From NCBI GenBank assembly GCA_026702845.1, contig JADCLS010000019.1, positions 61,755 to 125,754 of the forward strand: a DNA stretch of 64,000 nt, written 5' to 3'. The notes beneath the pieces are model-generated. The model did no database searches. It had not been told where the DNA came from and worked only from the letters and a program-made list of their open reading frames with translations. Shown piece after piece: positions 45,722-56,395 of this stretch. Made by a program: the position numbers and the translations under genes. Source of the stretch: Candidatus Heimdallarchaeota archaeon. GTDB taxonomy: Archaea; Asgardarchaeota; Heimdallarchaeia; Heimdallarchaeales; Kariarchaeaceae. Position 1 is the first letter of the stretch. Every line of letters starts with the position of its first letter.

Positions 45722-46221
45722 TTCCTACATAAGAGAGGACCAATTATTCAATATTATGGATCAAATTCCAAAATCAAGAACTAGACATCAGAGTTAAAAT
45801 TTTAGATTGGATTTAGGAGTAGGATCTATTAATAAATCCGAATCAATAGTGAGGACAGAAATAGAATCTAGGAATATTTTTAGGATTATCAAACAAGAAG
45901 ATAAAGAATTCAGTTTGGAAGATCTAAAAAAAAGTTTCCAGAATACACTATTGCTCAACCTCTGAAGTTAATTTACTTTCTTCTATATTCTATCAGCTTG
46001 AGAATGTGATCTTATTATTTGGTCAAAATTATATCCATGCCATGCTCAATATATTATACTATAGCAAATTAATTTTAAAACATAATAATATTTACAGTTT
46101 AAATCCCGATAATAAAGGTAAGATCGAGAAAAAAATCCTAATTTAGAGTATAAATTAATAGAATAGAAAATAACCAAAATGCAAAATTAAGATTGCTGCG
46201 ATAAAGTGTTTCAGATTGAAA
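45722..46221. other. intergenic stretch, no complete gene
   Basis: A/T-rich. A plus-strand open stretch of about 55 codons ending at 45966 reads plausibly as protein (SRNIFRIIKQEDKEFSLED) but has only a TTG start, no ribosome-binding site and no TATA box at the right distance; it may be a decayed gene. The rest shows no coding or RNA signal. No sufC or sufD is here. Confidence 0.35.
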
Positions 46222-47622
46222 TTATCCAATTGATCCTTCCATTTCCAATTCTATCAGTCTATTCAGTTCTACAGCATATTCCATGGGAAGTTCACGACTG
46301 AACTCATCAAAGAAGCCCATCACCACTAGTGCTAATGCCTCATTTTCTGGAATTCCTCTTGACATTAAATAGAAGAGGGTATCCTGACTGATTTTTCCAA
46401 CAGTTGCCTCATGAGTTATGGTTGCATCATCTCTTTGGATTTCCTGATAGGGAAAAGTATCATTTTTACTTTCATCATCGATTAACAATGCATCACAAAT
46501 AACATTAGATACCACCTTTTTGGCATTTGGTGCAACCTGAACTAATCCTCGATAAGTGGTTTTACCATTTCCCTTGGATATACTCTTTGCTGTTATCTTT
46601 GAATGAGTATTAGATGCAAGGTGTACCATCTTGGCCCCTGTATCTTGATGTTGGTTACTATGTGCATATGCGATTGATAGTACCTCTCCCTTTGCTCCTT
46701 CACCTAATAAATAGATTGAAGGATATTTGATAGTCAACCGAGATCCGATATTTCCATCGACCCATTCAACAAGAGCATTCTTGTATGCATGAGCTCTCTT
46801 TGTAACAAGATTATAAACATTATTTGACCAATTTTGTATGGTTGTATACCTAATCTTGGCATTATCTAATGCGATAAGCTCCACCACTGCTGAGTGCAAC
46901 GAATCTTCTGTATATGTTGGTGCAGTACAACCTTCAATGTAATGCACTTCAGATCCGGGCATGGCAATAATTAATGTTCGTTCAAATTGACCCGCATTTT
47001 TTGTATTAATTCTAAAGTATGCTTGAAGAGGAATATCAACAGATACTCCCTCTGGAACAACAATGAATGAGCCTCCTGACCAAACAGCAGAGTTTAGTGC
47101 AGCAAGTTTGTTATCCTCAGGTGGAATAACTGTACCGAAGTATTTTCTGAAGATCTCGGGATGCTCACGTAATCCACTATCTGTATCAAGGAATATTACT
47201 CCTTGATCTTCTAGTTCCTTTTTCAGATTATGATACACCGACTCTGAGTCATACTGAGCTCCTACACCTGCCAAGAATTTCTTCTCGGCCTCGGGTATAC
47301 CCAGTTTATCAAAGGTGTTCTTAATATCCTCTGGAACATCATCCCAGTTTCTTTCTGATTTATCTGAATATCTCACGTAATATCTGATATTCTGATAATC
47401 AAATTCTTTGAGAAGATCATCTGCCCATTCTGGAGTAGGCATATCAAAAAAAGTCCTCAATGAATTTAATCTGAATTCAAGCATCCATTCTGGTTCATTT
47501 TTCATGGCAGATATTTGACGTACTACTTGCTCATTTAGTCCATAGCCAGTTTCTACATCAAAATTCTCTGGATCTGCCCATCCTGCTTTATATTCTATTT
47601 CAATATCCGCTTTTTTACTCAA
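46222..47622 (-). CDS. sufB: Fe-S cluster assembly scaffold SufB
   Basis: 466 residues, full length. SufB forms the scaffold with SufC and SufD on which Fe-S clusters are built. The beta-helix core includes [19 protein letters not shown] with conserved C232, and the C-terminal [24 protein letters not shown] is the family signature. TTG 47622 is the start; no in-frame ATG lies upstream. SufC and SufD are not next to it, so the complex must be encoded elsewhere or be a SufBC type. Confidence 0.95.
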   Translation of the reverse strand: MSKKADIEIEYKAGWADPENFDVETGYGLNEQVVRQISAMKNEPEWMLEFRLNSLRTFFDMPTPEWADDLLKEFDYQNIRYYVRYSDKSERNWDDVPEDIKNTFDKLGIPEAEKKFLAGVGAQYDSESVYHNLKKELEDQGVIFLDTDSGLREHPEIFRKYFGTVIPPEDNKLAALNSAVWSGGSFIVVPEGVSVDIPLQAYFRINTKNAGQFERTLIIAMPGSEVHYIEGCTAPTYTEDSLHSAVVELIALDNAKIRYTTIQNWSNNVYNLVTKRAHAYKNALVEWVDGNIGSRLTIKYPSIYLLGEGAKGEVLSIAYAHSNQHQDTGAKMVHLASNTHSKITAKSISKGNGKTTYRGLVQVAPNAKKVVSNVICDALLIDDESKNDTFPYQEIQRDDATITHEATVGKISQDTLFYLMSRGIPENEALALVVMGFFDEFSRELPMEYAVELNRLIELEMEGSIG

Positions 47623-47750
47623 ATGGACTCACTAAACATAATATCAATTGATTTAATATAAATGCCAAGTTAATGTCAGTTATCAAAATTGGAATCAATT
47701 TAGCTTGTATAGTTTGTTTTTATCAATGTTTATTATTTTTTAATAGGATT

Positions 47751-50700
47751 TTAGTGAATTTCAATTATTTGTTTTGATGGATATTTGGCTCGAATGGCCA
47801 TAATTATGAAGGGTGAGACCAGTAGTCCAACCAATCCAACAATTCTGTAATTCTGGATGTCCTCTAGACTAATCGCAATATCATTGATCTGCTTATCAGC
47901 ATCTAGATTCATGAATTTCGAAACGTCACTAGATCTCGCTATCCAGACATACCCAGTTCTCGAGGCAATGATGAAATCTTGGATTTCATCACCATCCAAA
48001 TCTCCAACTACGATATCATGTATGATATCAATTTTTACATTCCAGTGACGCTCTGCTTGAGGTTCTTCATGGAATCCTCTTGGATTTAAGGGGTAGCAGC
48101 TAACAGAAGTGGCAGATGAAACAAAGATGTAAGATGGACTATCTTTACCGCAGAAATCACCCAATTCCAGCATAGTCCTTGAATAAGGCACAGCTAGGGT
48201 ATCATAGGTTCCTCCACTATCCATGGAGAGCTGCCAGCTGGTTCCGCTGTCAACGCCAAAGAAGCTGAAGAGATCTCCATACCGGGATAGCCCAATAAGA
48301 TCGTCATTTCCATCGCCATCGATATCAAAGACCCAGTGATCTCTTGTCCTACCATGATAAGGTGCGAAGGTGAGCAAACCAGATGGGTACTCAAACCCAG
48401 ATGAAACATCCAGACCTAGCATCATATACATGGTGGGGAAGCTCATGAAATTGTAGAGCACATCAGGTACATCAATAGAACTTAGTTCAAAGAAGAACAT
48501 GAACTCATCTCCTTTTAATGCCTTATCAAAATCACCAACAGCAATATCTGATACAACTGGCATCTTCTTGATGTCGATATACTTATCACCACCAAAACTG
48601 GGAATGTATGCCAAGTATGCCTGGTAATCGGCATCATAGACTGCAAACCTAGTCCAGTAGGGATTAGTTGCATTTCTCATGACAACGAGTATCTCTCTCT
48701 TATCATCAGCATCCAGATCTGCAGTCACCACTTTGGCATTGCTGAATCCCTTATGCTGAATAGCCTTGATGAGCTTACCGTCATCAATGTCAACAATCTC
48801 AATTCTACCGTAGATTGCTCCACTCTTGTATTGTCTCATACCCATAATGATCTCTGGTTTATCATCCATATTCAGATCATCAATAACTACATTGGGCATA
48901 CCACTGGATTTGAAATCATCATCAGGATAAGTGTGCTCCCATATCAAATCACCCGTGGTTATCTCAACCATAACTAGGGCCTTCTGGAAGGAAGCAATAA
49001 TGAACTGATCCTCTTTATAACTGACAATTTCTGCAAAGCCATCAAATCTACCCCAATCCTTGTTGAAGATTTGCCACATGGCCTCATTGTAGCTAGGATT
49101 TGTTTCTAGCTCATCTGTATCAGCACCACCGAGGAAGAAATCATCTGCAACAAAGATATCATCAATACCATCATTACCAACCTTACCATCAGCAAAAGCT
49201 GAGGCCAGTAGGAATTTTGTTCTACTGGTGAAGTCCTCTCCAACCCGGATGAAGGGTTCAGTCTTATCCAATGGATCCACAGACGTCTTTTTCACTGGTT
49301 GACCCTCATAGAGCTTGTATGTAGTGATATTGCCAAATTTACCACCGACTACCACATATGGAACATTTCCACCAAAATTGCTGGCACCCATGGCATAGAT
49401 TTCCTCAGAACTTGGAATACCTGCAACTGTCATACCATTACTGACATCTAAGATCTGTCCTAAACTATTTCCACCAATATTGGTGACTGAGGACAGGATC
49501 AATCCTATTTCTTCAGTTCCAAAGCTAACATCACCAAAATCAGCATCTAGTCTGGTTCTTGCTGTATTAGTGGATAACTCCTCGCTCCAGATGATCTTAC
49601 CATTGGTACTATCCACTGCGAATACATCATACATACCTGGAATAGCGATAAGGTTCACATAAACGATATCTTCTATACCATCCCTGTTCAGATCCATAAG
49701 TATGGGATCTACATAGAAGGCATATTGGGTGATTAAAGTATTCGTCTTATTCCACAATTGGAGTCCAGTAGAACCATCAATTGCAAAGCTAAGGTTATAG
49801 CCCATGATAACATAGTCCTTCACGCCGTCATTATTGATATCAATTGCTGTGGGTGGTGGATAGTTATAGGTTGGCATATCACCTTCCCAAATGGTTACTC
49901 CTGTTCCTGCATCCAGTAAGGCATATTGGGCAGCTATAGAGTTAACAAACAAGGTACCATTGACATAATTGAGACCTGAGAAGTAATCATCAGCTAGACT
50001 AAAACTGAAATCATCTCGTTCCCAAATTTCTGCCAAATCGGTTCCAGATAGCTTGTACACCCAACCTTGAGCACCTGATACAAATACCTCGCTGAAATCA
50101 GGATTGACCTCGACATCAACGATAAACTGATCCTCTGTGTGGTCACCGAGTATATTGGTATTGATCACTGCACCAGTTGCAGCATTGATCAGCCTAATTG
50201 TGCTGTTGTAGGCATGAATGATGGTGGTTCCGCCGAACTTGGTGATAGGATTAAGCAGGATGTTATCCTCCCTTACAGAGGCTAATTTCGGTGTTAAATA
50301 AACCGATGTCATTGTTGCACCGTTGATCAGTCCTATCTGACCCAAACCTGTAGAGTACAGAATATCATCCACACCATCTCCTGTATAATCTTCAGTGACG
50401 ATCTTGGTGATACGATTTTTACCAGATGTATCTAGCGCATTGGTGAAGGTTTTCTGCTTCACAGGATACAGGATATCCGCCTGACCCATGGTAGCATCAG
50501 TCACCTCAAAGGCATTGACCACTCCTCTTTCAGATTCAATAATGATTTCTGGAAGACCGTTTCCATTGGCGTCAGAAATAGCTACCTCGGTGATGGGTCT
50601 CTCGTACTCTCTGGATATCCATTTCTGATTGTGTAGGATAAAGGTTGCAGAATTCTGAGAGAATTCAAAGAGTGAAGCTCTTTTTCCGGATGCTACCAGA

Positions 50701-53700
50701 ATCTCTTGCCTGCCATCCCTGTCTGTATCACCCACAGTTAATTTTTGCACATGATCAAGATCATACCAGGTAAAGTTACTCCAATCATTATTTGCACTGA
50801 CTATGTACTCAAATTTTATGGGTTCTACATTAGCACATCCTTGCAAATTACTCTTGACATTGCTCATCATCTTGTCATTGTTTCTCGCACAAGTACCAAA
50901 CCTGTTTTGTCTTTCCTCGGTGAGATCAAACCTGATGTTGTAGACCATGGTGAAACCTGCATCAGTTCCTGGTGCAATCACTGGATAATGAGATTCAAAG
51001 TTTCTGATGATAATACTCTCACCAATTCCTAGAAGCTCATCAAACAAAGTACCTAGTGTGAAGGTCTCCTTAGATCTTGAAACAAAGGGCACAATCCATG
51101 CGGCTTCAATTCCTGTCTGATAAGACATATCATAAGGACCATGCCATGTATTACCCAGATCATTGGTCCAAACGGCAAATAAGCCACCATAGGGTCTGAG
51201 GGTGGTTTCCTCAAAGGTAACCATGATATTATTGCTCTTTGATTCCTGGATGATGGATGGATTGCTGGTATGTAGACCTGAGGCGTAAGTACGCTGAGCT
51301 TGTGTGCTGTTGAACAGCCAGTTTGTTGTACTATTTAGATGTAGCCCAACATAGAATAGATCATCATCAAGACTCATAGCCTCATTGTACCTGTGTCCAG
51401 AGAAGACTAGGGCGAAATCATTATCGACATCAGTCTCCAGCTCTACCATATCAAGGCTCTGGACATGGAATTTATTACCATGTTTAGGTCCGATTGATCC
51501 ATTTGCCCATGTAGGTGTATAGATGAGATCACCTGCTCCTCCAGTGGCCCAGTTATACTTCCTGATTTTGACCATATTCTTTGTTGCATAGTCAATATAG
51601 GCGACACCAATCAGATTGGAGTTGGATCCTGGGAAGCTGAACGCTCTTGGAGACATGTGCATATTCAAATCTGACCCTGTGACAAAATCAATTTGTTTAT
51701 AAGTGGTCTCGGTTCCAGGATTCCTCATGATAAAAGCATCCAATGTACCAATTCCTGACTTGGTGCCAGATCTTAACACAAAGGTTAACCACAGAGTAGA
51801 TCCATCATAAACCAGACCCAGATCCTCGAAGAAGGGATAGGTATCCTGATAGGGCACCACAGTGAATATTACTTGATCATTGATCCAGTTCTTACCATTA
51901 TCGTTTGAAGTTGCAATTCTTAGATCTGATTGATAAATAGAGCCATCCCAATCGATTGCATTGACGATGTACACCATCTTCAGCACACCTGTCGGGCTTC
52001 TGGCCACATCCTTCCACTGGGCGATTTGACCGTAGATTGATGGTTTGTAGTAATTTCTTGCATCTATCTGGTAGTGGGGATTGCTTGAGATGACCTCCTG
52101 TAGGGAGACATCCTCCCCATCAAATTCATAAAGATCCACTCCTTGGTTATGACCGATGACAAGTTCTTTGTGACCATCGAGATCATTATCCATGGTGGCT
52201 AGATCATAGATTGGATTGAATTTTGTTGTCTTCGCAAAGACATTGTCATTCACTAGCTTGAGGAAGGTTCCCCCATCCCACTCTAGAACAGAGATGAAAC
52301 CAGACCACAATGCCTTGGCACTCTCCTCGTTTCTTCCAGCAATAACTAGATCAGGTCTACCATCAAGGTTAAGATCCTCAACTAAGAGGGCATTGATCTT
52401 GTGATCAGGATAAAGGTAGTAGTTACCAGGAGCATCATAGAGCCCATATTTACCATAGGCCTGCCCATAGTAAACCTCCTCTGTTGCGTAAAGGGAAACA
52501 CGGTTGTCATCACTTACCTCATACATTAGGAGTGCAGGACCAACACCGACAAGTAGCTCTCTACGTCCTTCCCCAGTGAGATCATCAGCCCAGGAGAGTG
52601 CAGAGATGTGGATGTCCTCAGTAGCCATATCTATCAAGGCGGGAGTATCAAGTAGATCGATCATAGCCACTAATTGATAGGTATCTTCACGCACCTTGCC
52701 TGTGACCACGGGTACTCCCTCAAAGATGAAGATCATATTAGCAGAGGCTGCAAGGAATTCTTGGTAACCGTTCTGGTTGAGGTCAACCCCAGCCATCACA
52801 TACTCGACATGATCAAAGAGTGTCCGGTAGAAGGTTCCATCAATACCACCAAACTGTTCATGAGCATAGGGAGACTCTTCTGCCTCAATTGTCCTATTAA
52901 TATCAAAGGTTTTGAAGGCTCGTTTGTAGCTGTTATTGGAGAGATGCTCAAATACAAAGACATTGTTGTTGAAATCACCTACAATTATCTCGTTCTTGCC
53001 ATCCTCATCCATATCTGCGGTATCAAGAGATAGAGTCCAGTCACTCAGTTCCTCCTCGTTATCCCATGTCTCGAATATATGGAAGCCGTAATTCACAATC
53101 ATGTTACCAGGATTCTTCTCACGGTTTTCAAGATTGATATCAATTCTCTTAACCTCAGGATATGTGGCAGCTAGGAATGCCGTTGGCGGAGTGTAATCTG
53201 CCTTGAACCGGTACACGGTTCCCTTGAAGATACTATCTCCTGCGGGATCAATCTGGGTCATGAGTAAGGTACTGGGTCGATCGGTCTTGTAGCTAGGATG
53301 ATACCCATTGATATAATCAAAACCATCATCTCCAAATTCATACTCATCATAGATGAAGACTGGGTCAGTGAAGTTGGCCACTCTGAAATTGGATGTAGCA
53401 TCATTATTAGTCACTGCCTTCTTATTCTCCACCCAGATGGGATTCTCATTGGATCCCTGGTTCTCCCAGTAGGTCATTCCGTAGCTGGACTTGCCAATAC
53501 CAAACAGAGTTTCATTATATCTAGCAAATCCCAGAATAAGATCTGTATCTCCATCTCCATCGAAGTCGACAGGGTTAGAGGAGCTCCAGATTCTACCCTT
53601 AGAATTCTCATTGATCTCTTTGAAGTAATCTCCCACATATGATGTATCCAGTCGACCAAAGATTTTATCCAAGGCATCAACATCCTCGGGCATTTCTCCT

Positions 53701-56381
53701 TCCTGTGGTGAAACTGCACCGTAGGTCGGGTTAAGACTTACTGTCGTCTCCAGAAGATGTATTTTACCATTGGTCAAAATTAAATCCTCTGATGAGCTTC
53801 CGATGAGATCAACTGCACTGATCTTTGGCATCCAAGTGGATTGCTGCAATACTCCCTTCAACTGTCCTGTTGCCTCGGTATTACCCAGTGTCAGCACCTT
53901 GAACGCCTCAAAATCCATAATCGGCAGGAAGAAAGCCGCATGTGGTGCTGAAGTGATGAAATTCTCATCACCTTCTGCCAAGTAGAAGACTGAGACATCA
54001 TTAGTTCCTACAGGAATATTGTATGCCTCATCTCCCATGATTCCACTCCACTGACCGACAAATAACCAATATCCATTATCTGCAACACTGAATGTATCAG
54101 TCTTTGATAGCTTGGCATTCATGGGAACAACAGATGCTGTGAAGTACTTGGCATCTGGGAATCTAACCATTTGCTGTTCAATGTAATTATTTACACTGGG
54201 AACAAGGTTGGGGAATGGGAGCTCAAATAACAATGTAGTCAGAATTGGATTGTATATTGGCTCAGCATCGGGTGAGGTCTGAGTGTAGACCATCAACTTA
54301 CCTTTGCTGCTACTAACGATGAACTCCAGGCTCCTCTCATTGTTATAGTTGTAGAAGTTATCTACTGTGTAGGAGATTGCCTCTCCTCCATCTGGTAATT
54401 TGCCAGATAAATCAAAGTTGAAGCTATCATTCTCGGTTTTAATCCAAGCGGGGAATCTCGAGGTTTGCTTTATTAACGCGAGATCAAAGATGTTCTTGTT
54501 CAGTTTCCATCTCTCTGCTTCCCAAGAATCCCAGATCACCTCGTATAGCTGTTTGGTGGGATTCCAATCTATACCAAGTACCGAACCATCGATGGTACCG
54601 ATGTACCCGACATTAGAAATCACATTCTCACCAGGTAACATTAATGTTCCAACCTCTGAGGATAAGGCATCATAGATGGGCTTATTCACATGTTTTGTAT
54701 AGAGTACATCTACAGCCATCTTACCTGAAAGTACGGTGACATTAATATAGCGATACCAATCCATTTTGGCCACCTTAAGGGCATCATCCACATCCAATTC
54801 GTATCTGCCGGTGTACTTGGTGATGTAGGTAGTATTTACCTTGTACCAGTCCCATCCATTTTGTGAGATAGTAATATGTAAATTGTCAGTGGTGACCTGT
54901 TGGCTGCTGGTGTAGATAATTAGATCTTTGACATTAGCCACTCCATTGGATGCAGCCTCCTCGTCATATCCCCAGTCATACACTGCCCAAGCAGGTCTTG
55001 TGCTGGCATCAAAGGTAGTGTAATATCCATCCTTTAGCATATCAGAGTGAGATGCATAGGGGTATGTATGAAGATACTTAACATTGGTATAATTCAATGG
55101 CTCAGCATAGTACCCGGTGGCATTCTGATGGTAGACATTGGCCTGACCTGGATTAGTAGCCCCTTCAGGTGGTAGCTGGAGAACACCATTGATTAATGAG
55201 GATGAATTGATCATTCTATCAGTGAAGTAATCCAGGGGATAAATTTCACTGGCATCTGGGTTGTATAGCATAACATTCTCCCAGGATGTATAGGGTCTCT
55301 CCACCCTGTAAGTACCTATGTTTCCATTGATATTGTCCAAAACATAAGCACCCTGTCCCTGAACGGCAATCATTAGCTCCTTGTGGTTATCATCATCGAT
55401 ATCTCCACCAGACATATCAGATACGGGTCTCCTTATAGTTGTTCCTGAGCTCCATATCGGCTTATATGAGTTATCCTGCACTATAGGATAGGGATAGCCA
55501 TTAATATCTAAGTGAGTACCATTGTTCTCCATGAGAATGATCTCTCCGGAGTACATACCCACTGCTACCTCTTTGAGTGAATCGTAATCCACATCAGCAA
55601 TATCTAATGCAGTGATCTGCGAGGGCATCTCATATGAGAACACTTCTCGCAACTCCATCCAGTGATCAGGACCAAAGGGATAGGAGCCATGGGTATCATA
55701 CTCATAGAACCGCAACATATTACCAGTTCCCACAATGATATCCTGCCTGAAATCAAGATCAGTATCATCCACAGTCAGCGAGAAGATACGTCCCAATCTC
55801 TTGGATTTCCACACCAGATCAAACTCATTCTCAGAGTTGGTATAGGGATCGTAGAGGTGTCTCTGCTCAAATACGTAGATGTATCCATCTTCTGATCCAG
55901 CGATTATCTCAATGAGATTGTTGTAATCAACATCTGCAAAAGCTAGACAGAGGACATCAGATTTGAATACTCCACTTCCCACCTCAGCTACAAGATCGTA
56001 ATTGTCTGTATCATAGTTCCAACGGTAGAGATGGATCTCATCATCATAAAGATATCCACCTGCCAGGGCCATCATATCTCCATCTTCAGTGGTAGCCACT
56101 GCATGAATGGCAGCCTTGGTGATCCATGGATCCCATACTTGTCCATACGTGTTATCATTATCACTAAGGAATGATCCCACGTCAAAATTCTCATCATACT
56201 CACTGCCTGATGCAACAAAATTATCCTCGAGATCATTGATACCATTCTGCCAGTCAAAGGAATCAAAGATATCAGTATCTAAGGTTCCCTGGGTTTCAAA
56301 TGCCATCCCTTGAACTATTGCCAGAGGATTGAGCATGAAGCTTAATGTAATAAGTAAAAAGTAAATTATTTTTCTATTCAT
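47751..56381 (-). CDS. giant FG-GAP propeller surface protein
   Basis: 2876 residues. Signal peptide (FLLITLSFMLNPLAIVQG), then many FG-GAP/VCBS propeller repeats (IIAGSEDGYIYVF, VDFDGDGDTDLILGFARYN, DIDGDGNDDLIGLS) with calcium-binding D-x-D-x-D-G loops. The middle (about 1450-1790) has Asp-box repeats like those of sialidases (SNDNGKNW, TNDLGNTW). It ends with a membrane helix (VGLVGLLVSPFIIMAI) and a short tail. It is the second gene of an operon: the SD AGGAGG at 56390-56395 overlaps the stop codon of the gene before it. Likely a surface-layer, adhesion or filament protein; integrin-like binding is inference. Confidence 0.85.
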   Translation of the reverse strand: MNRKIIYFLLITLSFMLNPLAIVQGMAFETQGTLDTDIFDSFDWQNGINDLEDNFVASGSEYDENFDVGSFLSDNDNTYGQVWDPWITKAAIHAVATTEDGDMMALAGGYLYDDEIHLYRWNYDTDNYDLVAEVGSGVFKSDVLCLAFADVDYNNLIEIIAGSEDGYIYVFEQRHLYDPYTNSENEFDLVWKSKRLGRIFSLTVDDTDLDFRQDIIVGTGNMLRFYEYDTHGSYPFGPDHWMELREVFSYEMPSQITALDIADVDYDSLKEVAVGMYSGEIILMENNGTHLDINGYPYPIVQDNSYKPIWSSGTTIRRPVSDMSGGDIDDDNHKELMIAVQGQGAYVLDNINGNIGTYRVERPYTSWENVMLYNPDASEIYPLDYFTDRMINSSSLINGVLQLPPEGATNPGQANVYHQNATGYYAEPLNYTNVKYLHTYPYASHSDMLKDGYYTTFDASTRPAWAVYDWGYDEEAASNGVANVKDLIIYTSSQQVTTDNLHITISQNGWDWYKVNTTYITKYTGRYELDVDDALKVAKMDWYRYINVTVLSGKMAVDVLYTKHVNKPIYDALSSEVGTLMLPGENVISNVGYIGTIDGSVLGIDWNPTKQLYEVIWDSWEAERWKLNKNIFDLALIKQTSRFPAWIKTENDSFNFDLSGKLPDGGEAISYTVDNFYNYNNERSLEFIVSSSKGKLMVYTQTSPDAEPIYNPILTTLLFELPFPNLVPSVNNYIEQQMVRFPDAKYFTASVVPMNAKLSKTDTFSVADNGYWLFVGQWSGIMGDEAYNIPVGTNDVSVFYLAEGDENFITSAPHAAFFLPIMDFEAFKVLTLGNTEATGQLKGVLQQSTWMPKISAVDLIGSSSEDLILTNGKIHLLETTVSLNPTYGAVSPQEGEMPEDVDALDKIFGRLDTSYVGDYFKEINENSKGRIWSSSNPVDFDGDGDTDLILGFARYNETLFGIGKSSYGMTYWENQGSNENPIWVENKKAVTNNDATSNFRVANFTDPVFIYDEYEFGDDGFDYINGYHPSYKTDRPSTLLMTQIDPAGDSIFKGTVYRFKADYTPPTAFLAATYPEVKRIDINLENREKNPGNMIVNYGFHIFETWDNEEELSDWTLSLDTADMDEDGKNEIIVGDFNNNVFVFEHLSNNSYKRAFKTFDINRTIEAEESPYAHEQFGGIDGTFYRTLFDHVEYVMAGVDLNQNGYQEFLAASANMIFIFEGVPVVTGKVREDTYQLVAMIDLLDTPALIDMATEDIHISALSWADDLTGEGRRELLVGVGPALLMYEVSDDNRVSLYATEEVYYGQAYGKYGLYDAPGNYYLYPDHKINALLVEDLNLDGRPDLVIAGRNEESAKALWSGFISVLEWDGGTFLKLVNDNVFAKTTKFNPIYDLATMDNDLDGHKELVIGHNQGVDLYEFDGEDVSLQEVISSNPHYQIDARNYYKPSIYGQIAQWKDVARSPTGVLKMVYIVNAIDWDGSIYQSDLRIATSNDNGKNWINDQVIFTVVPYQDTYPFFEDLGLVYDGSTLWLTFVLRSGTKSGIGTLDAFIMRNPGTETTYKQIDFVTGSDLNMHMSPRAFSFPGSNSNLIGVAYIDYATKNMVKIRKYNWATGGAGDLIYTPTWANGSIGPKHGNKFHVQSLDMVELETDVDNDFALVFSGHRYNEAMSLDDDLFYVGLHLNSTTNWLFNSTQAQRTYASGLHTSNPSIIQESKSNNIMVTFEETTLRPYGGLFAVWTNDLGNTWHGPYDMSYQTGIEAAWIVPFVSRSKETFTLGTLFDELLGIGESIIIRNFESHYPVIAPGTDAGFTMVYNIRFDLTEERQNRFGTCARNNDKMMSNVKSNLQGCANVEPIKFEYIVSANNDWSNFTWYDLDHVQKLTVGDTDRDGRQEILVASGKRASLFEFSQNSATFILHNQKWISREYERPITEVAISDANGNGLPEIIIESERGVVNAFEVTDATMGQADILYPVKQKTFTNALDTSGKNRITKIVTEDYTGDGVDDILYSTGLGQIGLINGATMTSVYLTPKLASVREDNILLNPITKFGGTTIIHAYNSTIRLINAATGAVINTNILGDHTEDQFIVDVEVNPDFSEVFVSGAQGWVYKLSGTDLAEIWERDDFSFSLADDYFSGLNYVNGTLFVNSIAAQYALLDAGTGVTIWEGDMPTYNYPPPTAIDINNDGVKDYVIMGYNLSFAIDGSTGLQLWNKTNTLITQYAFYVDPILMDLNRDGIEDIVYVNLIAIPGMYDVFAVDSTNGKIIWSEELSTNTARTRLDADFGDVSFGTEEIGLILSSVTNIGGNSLGQILDVSNGMTVAGIPSSEEIYAMGASNFGGNVPYVVVGGKFGNITTYKLYEGQPVKKTSVDPLDKTEPFIRVGEDFTSRTKFLLASAFADGKVGNDGIDDIFVADDFFLGGADTDELETNPSYNEAMWQIFNKDWGRFDGFAEIVSYKEDQFIIASFQKALVMVEITTGDLIWEHTYPDDDFKSSGMPNVVIDDLNMDDKPEIIMGMRQYKSGAIYGRIEIVDIDDGKLIKAIQHKGFSNAKVVTADLDADDKREILVVMRNATNPYWTRFAVYDADYQAYLAYIPSFGGDKYIDIKKMPVVSDIAVGDFDKALKGDEFMFFFELSSIDVPDVLYNFMSFPTMYMMLGLDVSSGFEYPSGLLTFAPYHGRTRDHWVFDIDGDGNDDLIGLSRYGDLFSFFGVDSGTSWQLSMDSGGTYDTLAVPYSRTMLELGDFCGKDSPSYIFVSSATSVSCYPLNPRGFHEEPQAERHWNVKIDIIHDIVVGDLDGDEIQDFIIASRTGYVWIARSSDVSKFMNLDADKQINDIAISLEDIQNYRIVGLVGLLVSPFIIMAIRAKYPSKQIIEIH

Positions 56382-56389
56382 CTTTCTAT

Positions 56390-56395
56390 CCTCCT
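56390..56395 (-). promoter_or_regulatory. Shine-Dalgarno site of the FG-GAP gene
   Basis: AGGAGG overlaps the stop codon (TAGGAGG) of the upstream giant gene and lies eight bases before the ATG at 56381. It shows translational coupling within the operon, whereas the first genes of transcripts here are mostly leaderless. Confidence 0.75.
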
